From positions 37,003,361 through 37,067,360 of the forward strand of contig OX031064.1 in the NCBI GenBank assembly GCA_943736015.1: DNA of 64,000 nt, written 5' to 3'. Of this stretch, positions 23,101-35,100 are shown piece by piece (the first letter of the stretch is position 1; every line of letters begins with the position of its first letter). The DNA comes from Tridacna crocea. Taxonomy: Eukaryota; Mollusca; Bivalvia; Cardiida; Cardiidae. A model generated the notes under the pieces. It ran no database searches. It was not told where the DNA came from and saw only the letters and a program-made list of their open reading frames with translations. The translations under genes and the position numbers were made by a program.

Positions 23101-26100
23101 ACGCGCCCCCTATTGAATGCTGGTTATTATCCCCCTTTACATCACATTTCTTATAGCCAATGGAATATCATATTACAAACCGCTTACGAATACAATAATT
23201 CAACATGAAGCAATGACCACAACATACTTCGACATTCCATGGTCAGGTGCTGGGATACAGCCTTAAACCTCTGATAATTGATTGGTCATACTGAAACTTT
23301 CTGTAAATATTGTTCGTCTATGTTTTTTTACAGATCCTGCACACATCCACGGAGGTATCTGTGCTTACCTCCTATTTTTATCCAAAAGGTTGCGACCTTG
23401 TTCTATATTTTTATCAAAGATGAAATGCTACAAGCGATTTGATACGATGCAGTCAGAGCTCGCTGCAGACAATGAAAATGCGTATGGGGGAATGTCCAAA
23501 TCAAGCTTGATCTGCCAAGGGTAGAGTAGTGTAGTGGATTGTCACCCTTGGCTTGCAAAAATTATGGTTGTGAGGTAGAGCTTCAGACTCATATACATAA
23601 GTCCTGAGTTTAATTCCTGGTAGCAAGTGTCAACTTTGGGGCTTTTCATAGGCCCACACACTCAATGTGGTGTATTTTACAGAGAGCATAATCAAGAGAG
23701 ATTAATATCATTTGCAATAACTTGTTTCAACTTGTTTCTCAATAGATGTAAAAAAACCCATATATTTTAACCCTTTACCCCTTACGGCATTTCTATGGTA
23801 TCTCTAATTGATCCTTACTAACAGCAAGGATGAAGCCGTTTCTTATGTGTATATGACACGTTTTGATAGCATAGAAAACATTGTGACAAAAGGTGAAATT
23901 GCTCGTCATGAGCAATTTCACCTTTTGCCACAATGTTTTTCAAAGGCTCCTACAAGCAATGCGTAGAAATGAGCATCTGTGGAGAAAAGGTTTAACAGTT
24001 GGCCCTTGGAACAATGTAAGGCAGAACCTAAGTTTTTGGAGCACTGATAAAAAAAGAATTTGTAAGCTTTTTTTTTCCATTGGAATGGTCATTTTCTTAG
24101 ATATATCAATATATAAGGTGAAGCAGCTTGTCATGAGCGATTTCTTTATAAATAAAGGTCAAAATGTTTCTCTTCTTGTTTTCATGTATTCACACCAATT
24201 TCACTATTTTAGCACTCTCCAACCAATTATCTTTTTGTGAGCAGCCATAAGTGTGATAGAAATACTTAAAACTCTCAAACTGTGACGCTCAAAACTATAC
24301 TCACCTTCAAATCTAGCATAGTCAATATTTTCTCCCTTGTAACTCTTCACCACTTTAACTCCGTATACAATGATAGGTCTTCGTAAGATATGTGCCAACA
24401 CAAATATATGCATCTGCTCTAGACTAGCACCTGTCAATGTAACAATCATTGAATTGTATTCTGTGAAAAGATAGTTTAACCCTTTACCAAATCCCTAATT
24501 TTGAAAAAGTGCACTTTTGAAAACATCGTAGGAAAAGGAGAAATACTGGTAACCAGCAGTTTCTCCTTTTCCCATGGTGTTTTCTACCCTATCAAAGACA
24601 GAAATAATTCTAGCTAACCAACATTTGTCCCCTGCAAATGCTTTCAATCTGACCCTGTCCAAAATTTTGTTGATTGGTTGAGAGTTTATGCATTTACAAA
24701 AAACATCAGATTGGGAAAACTGACGGCAGTTAAAATCTTTTATTTTTGCTTTTTTACTTTTCCCACAATGTTTGCAACAGCCTGCTTCCACCAGGTTGTT
24801 AAAATGAGTCTGGGTACTAAAGGGTTAAAGTGAGAAATGTGTAAATATCTTCATGTTTGTGGTTCATAAAACTTTGAACAAAGTTTCAGAGCAGTGACAG
24901 CAAAACTGAGGTAGGAGTTTGCAATAGGAACATACATACCTGGCATGTTCATGTCAAAAAATGGACACACAGATGATCAACCCATTCAAGTATAGGGATC
25001 AGTGTTTTTTTTTTAGAATATTCATTACAAATACATCCATGAACTCAAACAGTAATTGTAGAGGACATGCCAAGCTCAACACTGTAGCAACTGGGCCATG
25101 CCTTTGACAGAAATAGTAGCAGTGGTTTTGATATGTCACATCACAGTTTGTAACATTGGAATTGGAAAACTGAATCAAGCCCTGGCAAAATTCTTTAACC
25201 CTTTATCACACAATCCCGACTTTTAATGACCCTGAGAGATAATCCTTCTGAAAAAAATGTTGGAAAAGGAGAAAATGCTGATAACCAGCATTTTATCCTA
25301 TTCCCACAATGTTTTCTACCCTTTCCATAACAAATTTTCATTTTTCAGTCACATTGATTTTGTCATCTTCAATTGCTTTCAATTTGGTCTAGTCCATTAT
25401 TTCGTCATTTGGTAAAAAGTTAAGCAGTTTTAATTTTGTGATTGCAATACTGTTAGCTCCACTCCCATTTTGGAACATTGTATTTATTCTGTTTATGTGG
25501 AGAGGGAGCAGCCAGTGACTTGCAAGGAATATTTCAAATAAAACTGGTAACAAATATTAGAACCCGAGGTTAGGTGAGTGTCTACCATGGAAATAACAAA
25601 GATATTGTTGAAAGTGAAAATAAAAATCTAAAACAATTTTGCCCTTGATAAAGAGGAGACATATTACATGTACCTGGCTGGTTGGCTAACGACAGAAGCA
25701 CCGCCCAATCTCTTTCTAGTTGCTCTTCCTCCAAAGAATACCTGAATGGATAATGCATTGTGTGGGCCTGCATGGACTCGTATTCTTTCCATTTCGGATA
25801 AAATCTGAAACAATTAACAGTACATACTCCTTAACTCTTTACCAAACGATAATATTTGGGGCTTCTCCAAATCCAAAGCATTTGAAGATGACAAAATAAA
25901 TGTAAAAGAAAATCTGAAATTTGTTTTGTGAAGAGTATAAAACATTGTGAGAAAAGGAGAAAATGCTGGTTACCAGCATTTTCTCCTTTACTCACAATGT
26001 TTTCTAGAGGCTTCTTTCTCAGGCTTGTCAAAAGTAGGGATTGTGTGGTAATGGGTTAACATGAAAAAACTACAACTTTAAGCATGCTAATATATACATG

Positions 26101-29100
26101 GACTGATCACTGATCCGCCCTGTCCAGCATTTTTGAGAGATAGTTGTGAATGCAGGCAACCAATCAAATGTAGCTAAAATGATGGCATGTACTATCATTT
26201 TTATCAATTGAGTTGACATAAATTGCATGCATTTTAGTCCACGAGTTTGATTAAAATGATAATAAATAAACACAAATGTGAGATTCTATTTATCACTTTT
26301 AAAACAAATGCAAGACAGACAAATATCCTATCATCACCTTATCCTCAAATCTGTTAACAGGTCCAAGTTTACAGAAGTAGTTTGGTTTCAAATATGCATA
26401 TACAAAAGTAAATAGTTTTTTGATGTCTATGCAGAAAGAATAAATGAAATACTTCATAGGAGTTAAATTCACATTTTCCCACTATGATATTGGTTTTAAG
26501 AGACTTTTGCTACATTACTTTGTTTTTATCGAACATAAAAATAAAACATTTCTATGTGTATATGCCTTAGCATCAGTGACATCATTTTTCCATTTTCCTA
26601 TATCATTGTTTGATAAAGTGTTAACTATTTTCACATAAAACAATAGGTTATTATCAATTTTCAGTCATGAACGTGTGAAGCCACACATAGTTTTTTTTTT
26701 GTCGAATGTCATTTTTCCATGAAAAAGCATCGCAGTACAAATTCCCAAAAATGCTGTGTTTGGTTTTCGCTGGCTTCACACGCTCATGACTGGAAGTTGA
26801 TCAGAACTGGGACCAATAAACAATAATACATTGGTGTATTATTAAAAACAAGAGCGGCAAATTGTTGCAAGATACGCCCGTCTTACCCCAAGTTGTAAAG
26901 CTGGGGCATGCACCAGACTAAATTCGAGTATGAAAAAAGACAAAGGGCAGTAACTCATAAATTAAGCCAGCAAGAGTTATGATTCCTGTGCACTGCACTC
27001 CCCCTTGATGAGATCTATCCACCCATGAAATTTCATAACCCTAGCTAGTATAGTTTTGGAGATTTTCACCGGACAAAAATCAAGTACGAAAAATGACAAA
27101 GGGCAATAACCCAAAAATTAAGCAAGCAAGAGTTATGATTCTTGTGCACTGCACTACCCCTTGATGAGGTCTATCCACCCATGAAATTTCATAACTCTAG
27201 CTAGTATAGTTTTGGAGATATGCTCCGGACAAAATTCAAGTATGAAAAACAACAAAGGGCAGTAACTCAAAAATTAAGCCAGCAAGAGTTATGATTCCTG
27301 TTCACTGCACTCCCCCTTGGTGTGATCTATCCACCCATGAAATTTCATAACCCCACCTACTATAGTTTGGGAGATATGCTCTGGACAAAATTTAAGTATG
27401 AAAAACGACAAAGGGCAATAACTCAAAAATTAAGCAAGCAAGAGTTATGTTTCCTGTGCACTGCACTCCCCCTTGGTAAGATCTATCCACCCATGAAATT
27501 TCATAACCCTAGCTAGTATAATTTTGGAGATATTCACCGGACAAAATTCGAGTATGAAAAACGACAAAGGGCAATAACTCAAAAATTAAGCAAGCAAGAG
27601 TTATGGTTCCTGTGCACTGCACTCCCCCTTGATGAGATCTATCCACCCATGAAATTTCATAACCCTAGCTAGTATAGTTTTGGAGATATGCTCCGGACAA
27701 AATTCGAGTATGAAAAACGACAAAGGGCAATAACTGAAAAATTAAGCAAGCAAGAGTTATGGTTCCTGTGCACTGCACTCCCCCTTGATGAGATCTATCC
27801 ACCCATGAAATTTCATAACCCTAGCTAGTATAGTTTTGGAGATATGCTCCGGACAAAATTCAAGTATGAAAAACGACAAAGTTTAATAACTCAGAAATTA
27901 AGCAAGCAAGAGTTATGGTTCCTGTGCACTGCACTCCCCCTTGATGAGATCTATCCACCCATGAAATTTCATAACCCTAGTTAGTATAGTTTAGGAGATA
28001 TGCTCTGGACAAAATTCAAGTATAAAAAATGACAAAGGGCAATAACTCAAAAATTAAGTGAGCAAGAGTTATGGTTCTTGTGCACTGCACTCCCCCTTGA
28101 TGAGATCTATCCACCCATGAAATTTCATAACCCTAGCTAGAATAGTTTTGGAGATATGCTCCGGACAAAGAACTGGACGCCGCCCGCCCGCCCGCCCGCC
28201 CGCCCGCCCGGACGCCAGCCCGCCCGGACGCCCGCCCGGACGCCCGCCCGCCACGGGTGATCCCATAATACGTCCCGTCTTCGACGGGCGTATAATAAGT
28301 CATGGCTTTTATACACTGCCAGAGGAGGTTTTATGTGAAAATAGTTAACACTTTACCAAACAATTTCGAAAAGTTGAAATTTGATTTGAGAAGGGTAGAA
28401 AACATTGTTGGTTAAGGAGGAAATGCTGGTAACCAGCATTTTCTCCTTTTTCCACAATGTTTTCTACCCTATCAAAGACTCATCCAAACATTTGAGTAAC
28501 ATTTAATTTGTCATCTCTATTTGCTTTCAGTTTGGTTGAATCAATAACTTTGTCTTTTGGTAAGGAGTTAATCCTTTACCGCGCAATGACAACTTTTGAT
28601 GACCCTGTGGTAGAAGCCTTTTGAAAGCATTGTAGGAAAAGGAGAAAATGCTGGTTATCAGCATTTTCTCCTTAACCCACAATGTTTTCTACTCTTCCCA
28701 AATCAAATTTCAACTTTTCAGTCACACTTATTTTGTTGTCTGCAAATGTTTTCAATTTGGACCACTCTATTATAAATTTGTTGCTATGTAAAGAGTTAAA
28801 GGTGGCCCTTAAGATTTTGGGACTAAAATTTTACAAAAATGCAAAAAAAATCATCCTTATACTCCCATAGCCTTTTAATTTGCCTTCATAAAACCCCAGC
28901 AGTCAAAAACCATCCGATAACACGAAAAATTAGAGATTTATTACGGTCCAGGTTGACACCAATGGGACACACGTTCTATTTTTAGTCTATCAATTCTCTC
29001 ATTTAAATACAGGAAAACACAGACAAAGCTTCAAACATCCGTCCGAAGAAGACATTATGGAAAATAATTATTACATGTTTGTTATGTAATAAAATTTAAG

Positions 29101-32100
29101 CGTTATTAGTCATGTGCAAGTCACTTGACATTCCCACAAAGCTTTATTCATTTTTGGCGCCAATTCTAAAAATAGCTTAAAAGGCTACTTAGCCTTTTAA
29201 GGGTATACAATCAACAAAATTTTTTTTGTAATTTTATGATTCTTAGTTAATGATGATTTGTATTGTTTTTTAGTATAAATTTCAATAATATATATATCTT
29301 TTAATTTGGTGTGATGTGAAAATTCTAAATACCCACCTTTAAAGCCGTCTTCAAGATAAATACCATACTTACTTGTTTGCAGCTTCAGACAGACTGTCAG
29401 ATAAAGCTTGTCTCAGTGTATTATCTATGTCCAGTACTCCCCATGTTGCTTGCAATACAGAATCAAGGAGACAGTCTCCTGCTGTCCTGTTCCACAGAGC
29501 ATACAGACGACTCCCAAGTTTCTCTGTCAGTTCTAAACTCCAGTTCACGATGAACTCCTCTGCCAGTTCTGAAACGAGGAACAAATCTTAGAAAGTATGA
29601 AAAAATCAAATAATATTTCATAAATATAAAAATTGAAGAGTTTTAAATTCAACTTTTCCTATACTTATTTATTTGTGAAGTCTCCGAGTAAGCAGATATA
29701 TACAGATTTTATTTGTAAACAGGCTCCTAACATCATAATATTAATTTTATATGGCAGAAATAAAAAAGAATACACTTTGTCCTTGCAACTTATGATTGAT
29801 TGTTTGCATGGTGTTGAACGCTTTTTCCAACATAATTTAGGTTATACTGCTGTGGCCAGTGCACTTATCCATGCTTCCCTGTAGTTTCTTAACCCATTAC
29901 CACACAATCCCTACTTTTGACGCCCCTGAGAAAGAAGCCTTTTGAAAACACTGTGGCAAAAGGAGAAATGCTGGTAACCAGCATTTTCTCCTTTTTCCAT
30001 AGTATTTTCAACCCTTCCCAGAACAAATTTCAATTTTTCAGTCACCCTTATTTTGTCGTCTGCAAATGCTTCCAATTTGAACCAGTCTAAAATTTTGTTG
30101 TGTGGTAAAGAGTTAAACCATGACTCTGCTCAATATTTTTTCCAAGCTACTAGCTTCTTTCCCACATAACCATTATCAAACCAATGGTCAACAATTAGAG
30201 AGGAATGATTCCTGTTGCAATGAGTATCATCAATCCTCAGAAAGCAATTGGCCTCGCCAGAGATCAAACCAGTGACTCCCCGTTCTCAAGGCCTTTTCAC
30301 TTTACAGTTTACTACAGAAACAAGAGAGCTATGATGGCCCTGAAATCGCTCACCTGAGTCTATTGACCAAACATGAACCATTTTCAATCTAGTTTCCCAG
30401 TGACCTAGTTTTTTACCAGACATTACCCATTATCAAACACTTTTGAGATATCAATAAGACAAACATTCTAAAAACATTCTAACCAACTTTCAGTATTGGA
30501 CTGAAAATGTGGCCTCTATAGCATACCAAATGTTTTCCTAAGATTTGACCAAGTGACCTGGTTTTGGACCCGACAATTACCCATTATCAAACTCTTTTGA
30601 GACATCACCAAAACAAACATTCTGACCAAGTTTGAAGAGTATCAGGCAGAAAATGTGGCTTCTAGAGTGTACACAAGGTTTTTCTAATATTTGACCTAGT
30701 TTTTGACCCAACATGACCCATTTTCAAACTCATCCAAGATATTATTAAGGCAAACATTCTGACAAATTTTCCAGAGTGTTGGAATGAAAATGTGGCATCT
30801 AGAGCGTATACAAGGTTTTTCTAAGATTTGACCTGGTAACCTAGTTTTTGACCCAACATGACCCATTTTAAAACTCGTGTGGGATATCATCAAGACAAAC
30901 ATTCTGACCAACTTTCAAGAGTTTTGGACTGAAAATGTGGCCTCTAGAACGTACACCTAACCCATTTTCAAACTCATCCAAGATATCATCAAGACAAACA
31001 TTCTGACCAAATTTCACGAGTATTGGACTGAAAATGTGGCCTCCAGAGCGTACACAAGGTTTTTCTAAGATCTGACCTAGTGACCTAGTTTTTGATCTGA
31101 CATGACCCAATTTCCAACTCGTCCGAGATATCATCAAGGCAAACATTCTGACCAAGTTTCATAAGTATCGGACGAAAAAGGTGGTCTCTAGAGTATACAC
31201 AAGGTAAAAAGTGTAAAAAGGTAAAAAGTGGACGACAGACACAGCACTATCACAATAGCTCACTCCTAGAACTTTGTGCTCAGGTGAGCTAAAAATATGA
31301 AATGAAAAACAGAACTCGATAAATTTAATCTCCATAGCTTAACCAAGTATGGTACATTCTTTTCAAGAAAGTGGAAAGCATAGATCTATTTGCACTTTGC
31401 AAAGCAAGAAAAAGTTGAAGTTTGCACATCAGAGTGTCTGTGCAAGTTATGACCTTCTGCTCAATTAAAATCTAATTTTCCGTCAAAATGCTGAAACTGT
31501 CTGTTTCATTGTTTAACAAAGGATAATTATGTGTGTATGAATTAATCTTTCATTCCTGATTACACATGCAAGTAATTGAAATACTTAATATAGTTCATAC
31601 TTAGGTAAAAACTTAAGTATAGATGGTTGAGGTCATTTATTGTTACTTGCTTTTGTAAAAACTGCTAACCTTAGAGTCTGTGATCATAAATCATTGGGCA
31701 AACAAAAAAAATCCAAGTCATAATTCAATTTTACCTTTATCTACATCACTGTCCAGATTTTCATCAAACAACTGTGTCTGAACATGTCGTGGTAAATCTT
31801 CTATCTCTGCAAACAGGTCAAGATATAATTTGAATAGTTTATACAGTAGAAGAACACAAAAATCTATTAACCCTTTACTTCGTAGATACTCATTTCTACG
31901 CATTGTTTGTAGGAGCCTTTGGAAAACATTGTGGCAAAAGGTGAAATTGCTCATGATGAGCAATTTCACCTTTTGTCACAATGTTTTCTACAGTATCAAA
32001 AGTGTCAAATACACATAAGAAATGGGTTCATCCTTGCTGTTATATAGGGTCAGTCAGAGATACCATAGAAATGCTTTATGGGGTAAAAAGTTAAATTACT

Positions 32101-35100
32101 CATAATGATCAAAAAAGTGAATTAAACTTCCTGCTGAAAAGACAGCTACGGAATCACAAGAAAAAAATCAATTTTCTCTTTCTGCAACAATTATTCTATT
32201 AGACATCAAAAAAAAATATCACCTGGCCATTATGTTACAATTAAGTTTTTACTACACAACAAAATTTTAAAATAGTCCATATTCAAAGCATTTGCAGATG
32301 GCAAAATAAACATTACTCAAAAGTTGAAATTTATTTTGGGAACGGTAGAAAACATTGTGGGAAAGGAGAAAATGTTGGTTAGCAGCATTTTCTTCTTTCT
32401 CCAAAATGCTTTCAAAAGGATTTTTTCTCAAGGTCATTAAAAATCTTAGCTGTATGGTAAAGGATTAAGACTATTAACCCTTTCCCACACAATGATGACT
32501 TTTAACGACCCTGTGGAAGAAGCCTTTTGAAAACATTGTGGGAAAAGGAGAAAATGCTGGTAACCAGCATTTTCTCCTTTTCCCACAAAGTTTTCTACCC
32601 TATCAAAGAAAAAGTGTGTCATTTGAGCCACTATAAAATTGTCGTCTGCAAAATTAATGCTTTCAATTTGGGTATGTCTAAAATTTTCCTGTGAAGTACA
32701 GAGTTAACCTTCAATGTCAAATAAATGTACCTTTTCTTCAGCTGTTCTGAATGCAAGAATTAACTATGAAAAACATTTTGCACCAAAGGAAAATATGTTG
32801 TTTTGGTATGAAATTCAGTGTACATAGGAAAAGGGCAACTTCAAAAAATATGAAGCAAAAGTGTGACATTGGGGGTCAAATTTCAAACCTGTTTTATCAT
32901 GGCGCTTTTTCTATTTTTTGGACTAGGAGACATCCAAGTTCAAGGAACAAGCACTTCTACACGCAAAAAAAATGTAGAACTTGACCAAAATTAATGTTTT
33001 AATATTTTTTTCATCAATTTTTTTCAATTTGTTAGTTGACAAAAGAATTGATACTACACACAGGCATTAAGAAAAATGTCAATCTTTTTAATTTAGCTTT
33101 AGGGGGAAGTGTTTAGGGCACCATTTTAACACAATTTTTCTCACACATATCTATTTATTTTTTTCTTATAGGATTTTTTTTAGTATTTGAGCCGTATATT
33201 TTCATTCGACACATCCCAAAGTTTTTTTCACTGGTAAAATGGGCAAGCTAAAGTGAAAAAACATATATGTTAATATCAATGAAGGTATTGCCAAAGCATA
33301 TGTAAAATTTTAATTGGTTATGATGAATATCAGAGTTGTTAGGTCTGTGTCAAAAACATGACATTATTTAGAAAAAAAATGTTACACTTGTGACACTTTC
33401 AAAACTAAGGGTTTTTGTTTAAAATTTGCATTCTAATACCAAATTCTTTTCACATTTAGAATCTTTTGGTAATCACAAATGATTAAAGAGCAATTTGCAA
33501 GTAACCTTTCAACTTTAGGAGGAACAATGAAGAAAAATGATAAGGGAAGCTATTCTTATCTAAATTGGCAATACTGTTTTACTTTTTTCACAAATGACTC
33601 ATGAAAGTGGTAGAATCTCTCATTCTGCAAACAGTTATAAACTATCAAATCATAATAAAACAATTTGTTATAAGTTTAAAGCCCCTGCCATAATCTGTAG
33701 GCTAGTTTTAAAGGTACCTTATATGCTACACTTGTGACAAAAGTAGTAATAATGACAAAAATAATTATTTTACTTCAGTACCTGGTTTTTATTTTCAAGT
33801 TCTTTACCATGCAACAAAATTATTGGCCTGCTCCAATAGAAACTGCTTACAACACATTTAAGGTGTGTAAAATTGTAGAATTGAGCATTGATAGGGTAGA
33901 AAACATTGGGTGGAAAAGGATAAAATGCGGTGTACCACCATTTTCTCTCTTTTTAGAGGAGTGAAAGAGATTTAACCCTTTACCAAAATATAACATTTTA
34001 GACTTGTCAAAATTGAAAGCCTTTGCAGACAATATTTTTAATAAATGTGACCAGCATTTTCTCCTTTTCCCACAATGTTTTTCAAAGGCTTCGTTCTCAG
34101 GGTCCTCGAAAGTAGGTATTATGTGGTAATGGGTTAAATGGAATCTGTAACAAACCAACTACTTTTTCTCTCAACACACAATATGAAAGGGGAAATCATC
34201 AAATGAGCATACAATCATGTTTGATGAGTTTCTTGAATTAGTTTTCAGTTTTCTGGCATGTTCTTAGTCTGAACAAACTTGTTGAGGGCTCCTAATTTTT
34301 GTTCAAGATTTTTGTTAACACCCTTCTGAAAGTGAGATATAAGCTTTTACATTTCTTTGGGATCAATTTCAATAAAGTGATAAATTTTCTGTGAAAGTTA
34401 GGATTGGCCTTTATGAATTACTTGTACAGTTTAAGCTTTGAATAAAGTAGATGCCATTTAACAATGGAATGCCTCCAATCAACACAGTGTCTCTTTTGTT
34501 TGGCAATTTTTTGGAGTTTTCTTCTAGGAAAAGACTTTTGTCATTGCTTTCTTTTTGAAATAACCTCTATATCAAATGATGAATCCTTTTTTCTCTGCTG
34601 TTTTACTTTCTGTACAAAGTTCTTGCTTCTATTACAGCCTTCTTAATTTTTTACTTCTGTGTTAGTCCTAGGTCAGTTTTTAAGTCTCTCTCGTCACTTT
34701 CTTACACATGCTTTGAAGCTTGAAAATTTCTTTTCACATGTATTGGCAAAGGATTTACCTTTATATTGTAACTTAACAACAAGTCTGAAGTTCATTTTTC
34801 AGTTTCTTTAACTAGCTGTGGAATTAAGAAATTTATAATGATTAATTCTTGAAATGTATGATTTTTGTCACAAGTGTAACATTTTAGGGCATCTTACTGA
34901 TTTTGGCAAAAACCACCAGATTTCCTTTGAAATTAATTGTAATCTTTTGACTTTTAGGTAGATAAATAATTTAACATTATATCTGACTGAAAAAACTGAA
35001 ATGAATCTGTATAATAAAACAGATATCTGATGCCATTTTCCTGCTATATCTTAGTTTTATAGATCTATTAAAATTTCTTTCACAGAATTGCTAAAATCTC

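Noticed and set aside
28148-28348. Pro/Arg-rich frame on both strands
   Set aside because: Product of a CCCG low-complexity tract at the end of the tandem array.
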